Made by a program: the position numbers and the translations under genes
Shown here: positions 1-10,919 of the stretch, one piece after another
Layout: every line of letters begins with the position of its first letter
Position numbering within the stretch: position 1 is the first letter of the stretch
Origin: Gyrodactylus bullatarudis
Lineage: Eukaryota > Platyhelminthes > Monogenea > Gyrodactylidea > Gyrodactylidae
DNA length: 64,000 nucleotides
Reading direction: 5' to 3'
NCBI GenBank assembly: GCA_012064415.1
Contig: SSNU01000228.1
Coordinates: 1-64,000, forward strand
The notes under the pieces: model-generated
Database searches by the model: none
Told to the model about the DNA's origin: nothing
The model's input: the letters and a program-made list of their open reading frames with translations, nothing else

Positions 1-1
1 A

Positions 2-130
2 ACAAAAGAATATCCCGTAGTTGAATTTATCAGGATCGAAACAGAGTTATATCCTTTAGCTGAGGCATCTATTCTGAAACTGGGACATGAACAACAGTAT
101 TTATACAGAATAGCCCAACTGATTAACTGA
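2..130 (+). CDS. C-terminal fragment of an unrecognised protein (5' end outside window)
   Basis: Only one of the three plus-strand frames is open from the window edge to a TGA at 128-130, giving about 42 codons ending in LYRIAQLIN. The other two frames stop within the first 25 bases, so this looks like a real coding end rather than chance. A good splice donor (G/GTGAGT) follows the stop directly at 131-132. A plausible acceptor lies at 336-337, and the exon from 338 would continue the same frame for 24 more codons. I do not recognise the protein. It may be the true C-terminus with an intron in its 3' UTR, or a gene with an in-frame TGA. Confidence 0.4.
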   Translation, partial: TKEYPVVEFIRIETELYPLAEASILKLGHEQQYLYRIAQLIN

Positions 131-337
131 GGTGAGTCTTTAATTAATTGAAAAATTTGTTATACTATCAATTTGCAAGAGATTATTACTATTTTTGCTA
201 TTATTATTTGAAACTTTTTATTATCTTCTGTTTTTATAGAAATATGCTTTTATTCTGGGCTCATAAGAGTTAAATCTATATTTGTTGGCTCCGATTTTTT
301 GCTAAATAAGATGATTTTCATAATTATTTATTAATAG

Positions 338-411
338 GTCCTGAAGGAAATCAAATGTTAATTGAATACATCAAGAAGAATTCTATTGGAACTATTTACA
401 TGGCACGTTAG
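338..411 (+). CDS. possible downstream exon of the gene at the left edge
   Basis: After the AG at 336-337 an open frame runs to a TAG at 409-411 and encodes a peptide with core MLIEYIKKNSIGTIYMAR. It is in phase with the fragment ending at 131, except that the joined frame crosses the TGA at 128-130. It could be 3' UTR sequence or a true coding end. Assignment rests on splice-site shape and phase only. Confidence 0.2.
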
Positions 412-2111
412 TCGAGATGACTTTTAAATCGAAAGCAAAACAATTTTGGTTAGACAGAATTCACACCCCCATCTTTTCACATATCAACCCTGTTTTATTA
501 AACTGTTTTATACACATTTAGTCTAAATCCCTCACCACTGGTCCTGAAAGGGTTGAATAAACAAAGTGTGAATAAAACCATTGCATAACAAATATCTGTT
601 ACCCCTCCTTTCTCAATTATTCATAGGCTAAGCTTTTTTAATATACCAACTCTTATCAAAAATTTCCTGTTTGTGTGTCTGTTTTTACACAACATATGAT
701 CAATGATACATAGGATATTTTTTGGAATTTCTTTAGTTATTAAAGGTTAGTATATTAAAGGTTGATTTCAAGTTCTGATACATTCTTATTGAGACAGATA
801 ATGCTAGAATTTCATTGGGTGATTCTTTATCGATCTCTGATTGGTTAGAAAATATGCCCCTATATAGTATATAAACGGGTTTCAAATTACGTTTCGATCA
901 GTGAGGTAACAAAACAGGGTATTCCACCTGTATCTAAGGATTCTAGGAATTTCTCTTAGATTTTCTTAAACCTCTACGTAGAAGTGATGTCTCAGCAAAA
1001 AATTTAAAAAAAATTGCATTTTTTAACGAACATAAATCATTTTTAAGTGAGTCGAGAAACTATTTGATCTTTATGGTTGGCTTGAACAAATATAAGTAAG
1101 AGAGAAAGAGGGACGTAAGCTTTAATTACAGTTGTTCACTAATTGTGGGTAATATGTGGGGGAGGTGTAATAGTCAAAGTGTTAAAAGACAAAAAAAGAG
1201 AAAAATCATTTTCAAAATCCAAAATCAAAACTGCTCCAATGTTTGCAAGTGCTTTATGAGACAAGAAATGAACGAATTTGGTCTTTGAATTATATAGAAT
1301 CAATCAGCAGAAAATTCTCTATCCAATGGTTTAAACTTAAGTGAATTTAAATTTTTTGGAAAGCTTGACACTTATGAACCCTCTTTAAAGTACATAAGCT
1401 ATACATTATTTTTCTCAACTTTAAAGGGGCAGAGAGGACAGGGTGGGTTTGTTACATTTTTTATAGAGGTACAACTGTAAATGGTTCAAATTATAAGTAT
1501 ATTTACCTTTTCTAGAAAAGTTATGATAGGTAACAATTTCATCTAGATATCTGATACCTGGTATCATTCAATAGAGAATTTTTCTATGAATCGAATGGTC
1601 TTAATTTGAAAAATATATTATTTAAAATAAGTCGTAAATCACTCACATTAGAAGTGCCTCACATATTAATTCGATCTCTATGTACAGTTGTATAACACAT
1701 ATTATGTCATGAAGGATAGAATTTGTTAACAGCTAAATTTCCCAATTTTACTTCAAAGTTTTGAATTTCAGAAAAAATCCGAAAATCTTTTTTTGTATTA
1801 GAAAGTTTTAAGAATAAATTTTTTTTAATCTTGAAATTTTACATCTTCAACTTTGAGATTGATTTTCTCCCAGATAGCCTCATGTAAGATAACTATGATA
1901 AATAGTTCCAATTATATTACGGCACCTTTGAAAGGTGACCTTTCATACTATCCTTGTTAGTTCTACGAAGTACTTATTCAGCTTCCGAATGGTATCATTC
2001 ATTGGTTTCGAGTGTTTATTGATTCATAATTTTGCATGACTTGAAATTGTAATTAGCATGGTTTTATGGAAAAATTTGTATTTTTAGCTATGAACAACTA
2101 TGAATTTTGTT
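412..2111. other. gene-less stretch
   Basis: AT-rich sequence with no coding frame I can support and no clear repeat. A TATA-like run (TATATAGTATATAAA) lies near 860-875, but no gene follows it closely. Confidence 0.4.
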
Positions 2112-3252
2112 TCTTAACATTTAGAGAATATTAACATGATACAAATTGATCCCTCCCAACATGGCTTCATTAAGAGAAGAAGTACTTCCACAAATCTACT
2201 CTCTTTTCTTGATCATGCTAATAACCTAATGTATCGAAATGTCCCTTGTGTCGTTATTTATGTCGATCTATCAAAAGCTTTCGATAAACTCCCCTTTGAT
2301 GTCATAATCAACTCCCTAATCAGACATTCAATTAACCCATATATAATTAACCTAATAATTCAATTGCTATCTCAAAGGCGCCAATACCTAACTCTCAATG
2401 GAATTTCATCATCTCAATCAAAGATAACATCAGGTGTACCCCAAGGATCAGCTATCGGCCCAGCGCTTTTTAACCTGGTATTCTCTCAAGTCAAACCTTC
2501 CAATGATTCCATCAAATACTTTAAATATGCAGACGACATCAAAATTCTCCTCCCTCTCCAAAGAGGAAATGATGTTATCAGAAGCGAAATGGATCATATT
2601 GAAACCTCTCTATCTTACCTCGGTCTCTCTCTTAATCATTCGAAAACAAAGATTATGATCCTATAAAACAGAATTCCAATTGGTAATCCAATGGTAATAA
2701 CCTCCATTAATGACCTCGGGCTTAACTACAACTCTAAGCCTAGCACAAAAAGCCATGCTCTAATAATATCAAAAACCATGAACTGCAAGTGCTACTTCCT
2801 CAAAAAGTTCGTCATGTCTTCTAACATAAGACTAACCCTCTTCAAAAGTGTTATTCTTTCACACTTTGACTATGTTGCAGGACTCTTATGTCCAATTCCT
2901 CAGACAATATGTAAGAAGATGGAAAGGATTCAATACCTTTATCTCCGCTCCTGTCTTGGCCCTCATTCTTACAAAAAACTCTTAGAGATGGCAAATATGT
3001 ATCCATTATGGCTCTGAAGAATTGCAACTGCAGCCTTTACAGTAAACGACTTTTCACACCTCAATCAAGATATAACCTCAGACAAGGAAGTGGGTTTTCT
3101 ATACTCCCCTCAAGAGCCAGATTTCAGATCAATTTTTCAATTTTTAAAAGCATGAAATTATCACAGATATGCATTTATCTTACTCAATTTATACCAGATT
3201 CGCATAATTATTTCTGTAACTATTTTAAATAACTTATTTTATGAATAAAAAA
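2112..3252 (+). mobile_element. 5'-truncated, inactivated non-LTR retrotransposon (LINE, jockey/CR1-like)
   Basis: The coding remnant reads as the second half of a LINE reverse transcriptase. In order it shows the QHGFIKRRST block, motif A (YVDLSKAFD), motif B (SGVPQGSAIGPALFN) and the catalytic YADD, followed by the thumb. The frame is broken by a TAA at 2664-2666 and a TGA at 3015-3017, and the C-terminal YNLR-type region continues in another frame to 3232. Upstream of about 2112 the frame closes, so the endonuclease and N-terminus are missing, as in typical 5'-truncated copies. The 3' end is taken as the A-rich run near 3245-3252. The family assignment (jockey/CR1 rather than RTE) is from general motif spacing and is not firm. 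Confidence 0.8.
2136..3232 (+). pseudogene. reverse transcriptase pseudogene of the LINE
   Basis: This is the RT domain remnant inside the LINE. The first 176 codons (2136-2666) hold motifs A, B and YADD. The same frame resumes after one stop and runs to 3017. The last part (3008-3232) needs a frame change. The product was an RNA-dependent DNA polymerase used for target-primed reverse transcription. With two stops, a frame change and no N-terminus, this copy cannot make an active enzyme. Confidence 0.8.
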
Positions 3253-3255
3253 ATC

Positions 3256-3335
3256 GGTAACACTCCATTTCAGGTTCAGTGAAAACTGCGTAATTAGCTG
3301 CGACTTGCGATAGCCAATCAAAATCATTCGTATAT
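3256..3335. repeat. terminal fragment of the GGTA-ended TIR family
   Basis: It begins GGTAACACTCC and contains TTTCAGGTTCAGTGAAAA and then TAGCCAATCA. These blocks match, in order, the inverted right end of the element at 11996-12959. No partner end was found downstream, so this is an orphan terminus, abutting the LINE tail on its left. Confidence 0.5.
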
Positions 3336-3355
3336 TTGAGCCTATTTGAAGTATA

Positions 3356-4599
3356 CAAATATCGGTAATGGTCTAAATCAGTTGCAGCGAAAATCCCCCC
3401 TTGTCTAATCTAGTTTCAGTGTCGAAATGGACCAATCAAAATGAATCAATGACACTCGATGCATTCATACCTATATTCAAGTATTAAATGGGAGGGAGAG
3501 GTATAAGTATACTGCATTTTTTTGACCTGTTTAACCTGTTACTAAGTTATAAAAATTTTAAACAAAATGCAACCTCACTTTTTAACGATAAGAGAACCAA
3601 TCTATAGAAATAGACTCATAATGATATATGTAAAACGATTCTAAATGAGATTCTAATGGGAATTCCATTTAATAAGGATCCCATCTAAGAAAGTCGATTT
3701 TCTATTGAATTTAACATATACTAATTAGTAGATGAAAACCTTTTTTTACTAATATTAGTTCTTTTATATAAGTTTAGATATCTCTTTGAGACTTTTTATT
3801 ATTTTGAGATCCTTTTAGGGTAAATTATGAAATAAATGATGTGATATTGTTTGGACCTGCATAAAAACTGAGAGTTCCGACTTTGAATAATCGCCTCATT
3901 TAGGGAGAATCTCATGAAAGGGTTAGTTACTGTTTATTTTTCAAATGTCCAACTATTTTATAATTATCTTCCTTTGGTTTGGAACTCATCTTAATCATCT
4001 CCTAACAAGGCCCGCCTATACATACCGAGGGTGATATGTCGTTAAATTATGTTCTACCACAAAGTTTCTTGCTATCTCTTCGGAGTTACATAACCCGAAA
4101 ATATCATTCTCCGATGAATTCAGGACATCAATTAATGACGAAAAAATTTTCCTATGAATCTTTCTTTAAAACTTAATGGAATTTGATTCGTTGAAAAACT
4201 TCTCAAGCCTGGTTTATTTATATTTTGATTTTGAGCTCTATCAAGTCTTTTCAGAAATTAATCCAGCCTTAGTTAAAATATACAAAAAACATTTAAGAAT
4301 TGAATATTAAAAAAGAGGTAGTACAAGGATTTAAAAGGTGATATTGTATGTTGACTCATTGCATTTTGTTTAAAATTAATTGTATAAAGGCTTGATTCGT
4401 TTTTATAACTTAGTAACAGGTTAAATAGGTCAAAAAAATGCAATATACTTATACCTCTCCCTCCCATTTAATACTTGAATATAGGTATGAATGCATCGAG
4501 TGTCATTGATTCATTTTGATTGGTCCATTTCGACACTGAAACTAGATTAGACAAGGGGGGATTTTCGCTGCAACTGATTTAGACCATTACCCAAATATC
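3356..4599. mobile_element. 1.2-kb non-autonomous TIR element with 8-bp target-site duplication
   Basis: The element proper is 3364-4591. It starts GGTAATGGTCTAAATCAG and ends with the inverted copy, with arms of about 200 bp that match well but not perfectly. It is bracketed by a perfect 8-bp direct repeat, CAAATATC, at 3356-3363 and 4592-4599. I see no transposase inside, and the short open frames there run through the arms and look like chance. An 8-bp duplication fits hAT, P or Merlin superfamilies, and the long arms are MITE-like. I cannot choose among them. Confidence 0.75.
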
Positions 4600-5476
4600 T
4601 ATTATAGAAAAAAGATTATATTATATTATATCTATTATTATATCTATTATAGTACACTAAACTTCCTAAAAAATGTATGAGAGTTAAACCGGACGGTAAG
4701 AAGCTTTTTTTCTTCATTACTTAAGAGTAGGAGTATTAAATTTATATTTTTTTAGAAACCAGGTGACATTTTGCTTAGTCATAAATGAGCCTTTTTTGGC
4801 AATCACAAATCATGAGATTTGCTAACTCTACTGTACAAACAAAAACCATTCTTTCCTTTGGACCTTTGAGGACTGGGTGCGGGGGTATACAAAAAAGGGT
4901 AAAAAAGGCTAAAAGATAGGATTGTTTTTGGTTATCAGTGTTAAGTTATCATCATGTTCTGTAATTCCTTCAATATGTTTTTCTAAATAGAAATTGAACT
5001 TTTTTAGAACAAGATTTGTCTACCCCCCTCTTATCATTTCTCTTACTCACCATGTTTGTGTTCCATCGCTATAACTCTTTAGAGAGATGAGAATCAATTT
5101 CAATGGGGTCCTCAATTCCTATTGGCTTTTATTTTAATCTGTTTAGAACCCAAGAAACCTAACATAATTTTTGCAACATGCCATTTCAATTTTTCATTCA
5201 AAAATTAATAGATTATTTTTAAACCAATTTTGAATGAATAAAATTTTACTATTTGAAAAAATAAATCCGCAAAATTAGGATATTTTGAAAACATTATTTA
5301 TTAAAAAAACTATCTTGGACTGAATATAGTGCGTTTCCAGCGAATGATATAGCTTCTTTCTTTGCTTATTCTAAGAGAACATTAGATTCCCTTTCAAATG
5401 AGGGGCTAACGAAGTATTTACCAAGGTTTATAGGATTTACTCAGAGCAATTAAGGGTTAAAGAAACTAATAAATAG
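4600..5476. other. gene-less AT-rich stretch
   Basis: It contains a low-complexity run of TTATATTATA type at about 4612-4655. No coding frame or longer repeat was found. Confidence 0.4.
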
Positions 5477-5564
5477 TTTAGCTAAAACGTACTGAAATTG
5501 TTTAGCATACACCAGATATATGCGGTGTATTCCCCTCTGCCCTTTCAGTACGTTTTAGCTAAAA
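5477..5564. repeat. short inverted repeat (21-bp arms)
   Basis: TTTAGCTAAAACGTACTGAAA at 5477-5497 is matched by its reverse complement at 5543-5564, with a loop of about 45 bases that itself has a small hairpin (CACC/GGTG). Pieces of the arm (ACGAATTAGCTA type) recur just downstream at 5575-5625. It is probably the relic of a small foldback element. Confidence 0.5.
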
Positions 5565-5882
5565 ATCCTTAGCTAATACGAACTTAAGTATGAATTAGCT
5601 ATTCAGTACGAATTAGCTACAACATATACATAAAATAAGGTTGGGAACATTTAGGATTAGCCAATAGCATTTATTCATTAAGGGTTGACCAATTGGAGTT
5701 GAGTTTGTTCATACTCTCCGGGCTGTGAGGAATCCGTCTATTTTTTGATTACCGGTTGGTAATCCTTTCCTCTGTTTCCCCGTCTTTTTGTGTTGCTTAG
5801 GCGATATGCCCCACTACTACGCGAAAAAGAAACCTCTCCATATATTCACCAAAACAAATCTTTCGCTCGTTCTCAGCTCCAG

Positions 5883-5954
5883 CATGACTCCAGGTCAGCA
5901 ACCCAAAAATATCTTTGAGGAAATCAGGCAACTTATGTCTTCAAATGATTGACT
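5883..5954 (+). CDS. small conserved exon or ORF (MT..Q.P.NIFEEIRQLM peptide)
   Basis: ATG at 5884 opens a peptide with core NIFEEIRQLM, and the frame ends at TGA 5950-5952. A related sequence on the minus strand at 45646-45699 encodes nearly the same peptide, with most differences at synonymous positions. In both copies an AG-C precedes the ATG, as at a splice acceptor, and similarity stops at a GT directly after CTTAT or TTAAT. This suggests a small coding exon of a duplicated gene or of a transposable element. I do not recognise the protein. The 240 bases upstream are less AT-rich than the surroundings, which suits a promoter or UTR. Confidence 0.35.
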
Positions 5955-6102
5955 TTTATTTGAAAGAATATAATAAATAAATAAATCCACCCTTTCCCTG
6001 TATTTATTTATTCGAGCATATATAGTATGTGTATGACATATATGATAGTTTATATCATTTAAGCATATATCTGGAATAGATAATACACTTGATATATGAT
6101 TT

Positions 6103-6167
6103 CAGGGAAAACCCAGCGAAAATGGGAATAATTAATTTCATTTCCCATTTTCACTGGATTTTCCCTG
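6103..6167. repeat. hairpin with 26-bp arms
   Basis: CAGGGAAAACCCAGCGAAAA is mirrored by TTTTCACTGGATTTTCCCTG. Partial copies of its TTTCCCATTTTCACT unit follow at 6170-6220. It lies just outside the larger foldback structure. Confidence 0.6.
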
Positions 6168-6223
6168 GTTTCCCACTTTCACTAGTGATTTCTGTCCACT
6201 CACTGATTTCCCATTTTCACTGT

Positions 6224-7886
6224 AACATATATGTTACAGTATATTCTTAAAATTATTTTTTTTTAAATATCCCAGTACAATCTTAAAACCAGTACAAAAC
6301 TAGTAAATCCTTAAAATAATTTAAATTTTAAGGATATACTAGTTTCGTACTGGGCTTGTCTAGTTAGTCTTTTTTCTTACTCAGAAGTTTCAAGATACTA
6401 TCACTAAAATTGTTCACATTTTTTTACCATCTGATGTGAAAACAACCACTCAAATAGAAATTTAAGATCGACTTTAAGAGAAGAGAAAAAAATTATTTTT
6501 TTTATTTGAATAAAAGAGGGAATGATAGCACTTTGAATTACATCAAAGACCTCTATTTGTACAATTACATGAAGTGTTCTGCAGTATTTAGTGTAATTGC
6601 ACCTCTAAAATCCTTTTCCAGAACTCAGAGGATTTCCCATTGCAGTCGATCGTGTTGGAAGTTTTTTTTTGGTCAAGTCGTCTGGATTCATAAATACCTC
6701 TGGGAATACTTTAACCTTTCAAGGGTAAATCTACCATCAAGAAATACCAACCTGATACCAATTATTTAAGTCCCTTTACTAGAACCAATACAACCTCTTT
6801 AAGATGTCCAGGATCTTCTCTTCCTCGATAGAATTCAGGGATTTCCGATAGTAAATTCGTACCGTCGTCAATAATGAGGTATTCAAAGTCTGGTACTGGA
6901 TCCTTTGATGATAAAGATGTGTTACATGTAAGCTTGGGTTGAATGTCTTGGTTTGCTCTCTCAACACAGTTCTCTTAAAGTCTGATAAATTTCTTTGAAC
7001 GGTAATATTGCCGAACATCATCAAGTATATTGTTACTCGATTCTAGGCTCATAAGGAAGGTTGGAGAACAAGCAAAAAATTAAGTGATAAACGTTTTATT
7101 TCGCCGGGTCTCTTCAGACTTAATCCCGGACTGACATTTATAGTGTTACAATGCATGTTATTTCTGCCCTTCCATTGGTTTAAAATTATTGCTCAGAGCG
7201 GGAGGGGTGTCAATTTGCCATTCTGTTTCCAGGCTGTTTTACTTTCGTTTCTTCTCCATGCTTGGGCCCCCTTTACACTTTAGGAATTCATCCATCAGTA
7301 ACTGCCCACTGTATCTTAATTAGTGTAAAGGAAGAGGTGAAAAAGGATCAAACTTGTAGTCAACCTGCAATTAATGCTAAAGAAGTGAGGAAAACCAATC
7401 AGCCAATTAAGCGAAAACGAAAAAGATACAGTGGGCAGTTGCTGATGGATGAATTCCTAAAGTGTAAAGGGGGCCCAAGCATGGAGAAGAAACGAAAGTA
7501 AAACAGCCTGGAAACAGAATGGCAAATTGACACCCCTCCCTCTCTGAGCAATAATTTTAAACCAATGGAAGGGCAGAAATAACATGCATTGTAACACTAT
7601 AAATGTCAGTCCGGGATTAAGTCTGAAGAGACCCGGCGAAATAAAACGTTTATCACTTAATTTTTTGCTTGTTCTCCAACCTTCCTTATGAGCCTAGAAT
7701 CGAGTAACAATGATAAATTTCTATTTGAGTGGTTGTTTTCACATCAGATGGTAAAAAAATGTGAGCAATTTTAGTGATAGTATCTTGAAACTTCTGAGTA
7801 AGAAAAAAGACTAACTAGACAAGCCCAGTACAAAATTAGTATATCCTTAAAATTTAAATTATTTTATTATACTGTAACATATATAT
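6224..7886. mobile_element. nested foldback (long inverted repeat) element
   Basis: There are two nested sets of arms. The outer arms are 6311-6464 and 7714-about 7866, with a further short match at 6224-6240 and 7868-7886. The inner arms are 7029-7317 and 7423-7711, 289 bp each and almost identical, around a 105-base loop. The left outer arm also contains its own 35-bp palindrome (about 6289-6352). Between the left outer and inner arms lies about 560 bp of unique sequence. No transposase is recognisable. The structure resembles foldback or FB-type elements. Ends and target duplication are not resolved. Confidence 0.65.
6774..6985 (-). CDS. possible coding fragment inside the foldback element
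   Basis: One minus-strand frame, opening after a TTTAAG acceptor-like site near 6980 and ending in a TAA near 6774, reads as a protein-like sequence with DFEYLIIDDGTNLLSEIPEF. Its composition is more plausible than that of the overlapping frames. I do not recognise it. It may be a captured gene piece or chance. Confidence 0.2.
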
Positions 7887-8149
7887 TTCTTTCGAATAAT
7901 TTATTTTTAGTCTGTTTACTCTATAGTAGGTACATTAATAATTATTGTATTATTCAATAAATTATTGACAATAATTGATTTTTTTTAATTTAAATTTACT
8001 TTAAATTTATGTAAATTAAATTAAAACAAATATTTTGATCATCATTTGTCTTGTTTAGTTAATACAAAGTTTCAAAAATTTCTTTAAAAATATTTCTTAT
8101 TCCTACATTTTTTTCTCCTCGTATGTATCAAAACTAATTTGTAATAATC
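7887..8149 (+). promoter_or_regulatory. upstream region of the Van Gogh gene
   Basis: Very AT-rich 5' flank between the foldback element and the start codon. No clear TATA or initiator could be assigned. The close approach of the mobile element (about 260 bp from the ATG) is noted. Confidence 0.3.
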
Positions 8150-10919
8150 ATGCAAAACGATCCAAATGGTCAGCAATTTCAACAGATTCCGTCTTCAAAT
8201 TCCTACTTCTACAATGGACAGTATAACGGAGCCCAACAAATATCTCCCAATTGGACCCCTGTTAATCAGCAAAAACCATTGTATAATGGGTTATCAAATG
8301 GTCAACAACCTTTAAGTCCATTAGTTCAACAAAGTATCAATAAAACACCACTCTTGCAAGTTTCTAATGCTGCAATGTTAATGAATCCCTATCATGCTGC
8401 TCCAGGTGAACCAAAAAGGATTGATGAAAATACATGGGCAGAGACAGCTACAGCCATGACCGGAGCAACCAGTGATACAGCCTTTAGTGATAATATTTCG
8501 AGATTCGGGGCTAGATTTGGCATTGGAAATTCGCTATCTGCAAATTCGGGTTCCATAGTCAGTGGAGCAGCAGTTGCTCTAATACGAAACGAAACTGATG
8601 ATATAAAGCATTTCTCCTGTATTAATTTTGCTGTTACTTTATTCTATTCCTTACTGTTTATCCTGTCCATAATCTCTCCTGCTTTTATGATCATTATTCC
8701 TCGAGTTAACTTTAGTGATCTGGTAGAGTATGAATGTAACATTGAATGTTGGAATACCATTATTGGAATAATACTCAAATCCTTCATTATGTGTATATTG
8801 GCATATGTTTACTCAAATCCTCATAGACCTTTCTTTCGTAAAAAGGATTACATTCTGCCGAAAAGAACAAAGTCGAGGTTAATATTTACAATCCTGATAA
8901 TGATCTCAATTATATTAAATTGGTACTTTTATGTTAAAAACATAATCTTTCCAAAAGAAGGAAATATTATGATTCCTGTAAAACACGCTTCAATAGCTAT
9001 TGATTGTTTACTTTTCATTTATATCGGTGGAATTATTTATGAAACCTGGCTATATCGTAATCAAAAGTTTATTATTCATGTTATTCGCTCACCTGATGGC
9101 TTTTGCAAATCGTATTCTATCAATAATATGAACATTCAAATGGCTGCAGTTGAGATACTCTCAAACTATTTTATCGATTTTCCAGTAAGTATTTCACATC
9201 TTTAAAAATATTTTTCAAAGTCATTCTTCTTATTTCACCTTTAAGAATTTAACCTCAATATAATAATAATAATTCTGATCATCTAGAACGTGCTATATAT
9301 AATATCCATTTTTGTTCTCCAATATTCTCAATTAAACGAATTCTATTATTTATTAAGTGTTTATGCTTGAATTAAAGTAAGAATCTGTTCATTTTTGTTG
9401 TTTATTCTAAATTTTAATTCAATTAAATATATTTAATACATAAATTATATTGGGAGCTAACTATTATTCACTGTTGGAATAGAAAATTTTATGGATATTA
9501 ATATCTTTCCAATGGAACGTGGTGATTTAAACCTTTTCAGTTAAACTATTTTTGAGATAGCTTGTAAGATATGGCTTCTTTTTTTGAAAAATTTCTCGTG
9601 AAAATATTGTACTTTTCTATTTACTAGGTTTGTATTTCTCAAACTTCATATAACAGTAAACGACTCAAACGCTTAACTTCGGGAAATGGAAAAGATCAGC
9701 CCCCGCTTAGTGCAAGTAGCCGAATTTACGAAGAAGTCGAGAATGAGAAAAAAATTCGAAAGCGTAAGATGCGTCTACTTATCGCAATAGAGGAAGCTTT
9801 CAATACTCTCAAAAAGAAATCCCTCAGCACTAACTCAAATAATAAACTTAAAGATGATCAGGTTAGCCTTCTGGGTAAGCATGAAGAAAAACCCACATTC
9901 AATGATCCTTATGAGCTGGCTCAGTCAGTGTTTCCATCTCTTATACGTCCCTTGCAAAAGTACATTAGGATAACTAAACAACAGGCAAGACATCCTGTCG
10001 ATACTGTGCTGCATCATTTAGCAATTTGTATAGCCTATAATGTCTCGCCAATTGTATTCATGCAAAGATTTCTCACACCAAATTGCATTGTACATGAGGA
10101 TGCCGCAACTGCTAGTGAAGCTGTTTCAACTGCCAAAAAGACTCTGGCTGATCTTAAGGCTTCTAAGCCGAAAGAAATTCCCAATATTCCCCACCTACCA
10201 AAGGATATGGCCCCAGGAGGTCAACAAAAGTGGATGATTCTTGTTGATAGGTTTGTCATCGTTTCTATTTTCATATAATAATAATCCTATTTATATTTTT
10301 GGTATATCTACTTTTAAGTAAAGAGTATATTAATAAAATATGTTTCTACGTGGGTGTGATCACAGATAATATTGAAAGAACTTAAATGGCACGTATCTTA
10401 CTGATGAGTATTCCCGAATTAAAGGACTTATTTGTGAAATAACTGACATCATCTTCTTTCCTTATTTATTATAATTCATTACAATTTTTATTTAAAATTT
10501 CGTTAAGATTCCCTATCTTTATGACTTAAAAATCAAATAGAATTCTACTTGAACCTTCGCGCTGGAAATGACATTGGAAAATACAACTGGGTCTGCAGAG
10601 ACTCCATTAAAATGATAATCCTGACTTCTAAGAAATTATTATATTTTCAGGAAGGTGTATCATATTCAAATTTATGAACTAATTTATTAATTTTATTAAA
10701 TTAAAAAATTATCCTTTCAGGTCTCTCACAAGTTGTCTGTCCCATGGTCTTGTTTTCCAACTTAAACGTGGCACAGAAACATCTCTTTTGTGTACAGTCA
10801 ATTGTGTCCCCTTAATTAAACTTGTTGAAGATTTTGTCACCTCAAATAAGGCCAGAAAGAATCATTCATACAATAAAATGAACGGAATAAACCAATCAAC
10901 CGATCCCAATACAGTTTAA
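8150..10919 (+). CDS. Vang: Van Gogh / Strabismus planar-polarity membrane protein (VANGL), three exons
   Basis: Exons 8150-9184, 9628-10250 and 10721-10919 join in phase at GT-AG sites to encode 618 aa. This is a core planar cell polarity protein of the plasma membrane that partners Prickle and acts opposite Frizzled/Dishevelled. The N-terminus (1-80) is rich in Gln, Asn and Ser. AAPGEP (83-88) and the WAETATAMTGATSDTAFSD block (96-114) match the conserved VANGL segment whose Ser/Thr cluster is phosphorylated by CK1 in vertebrates. Four membrane segments lie near 160-183, 203-222, 243-262 and 279-297. Next come the FIIHVIRSPDG block and, in exon 2, the basic EVENEKKIRKRKMRLLIAIEEAF and DPYELAQSVFPSLIRPLQKYIRTTKQQ-type regions (here IRITKQQ). 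The family usually ends in a class I PDZ ligand such as ETSV; this protein ends DPNTV, with Asn at -2. Fly Vang is about 580 aa, vertebrate 520. I chose the ATG before the conserved block, with no better upstream start seen. Confidence 0.93.

Noticed and set aside
4273..4467. 64-codon minus-strand frame at the right arm of the 1.2-kb element
   Set aside because: Lies mostly in the terminal inverted repeat and has no protein-like conservation. It is a by-product of the arm.
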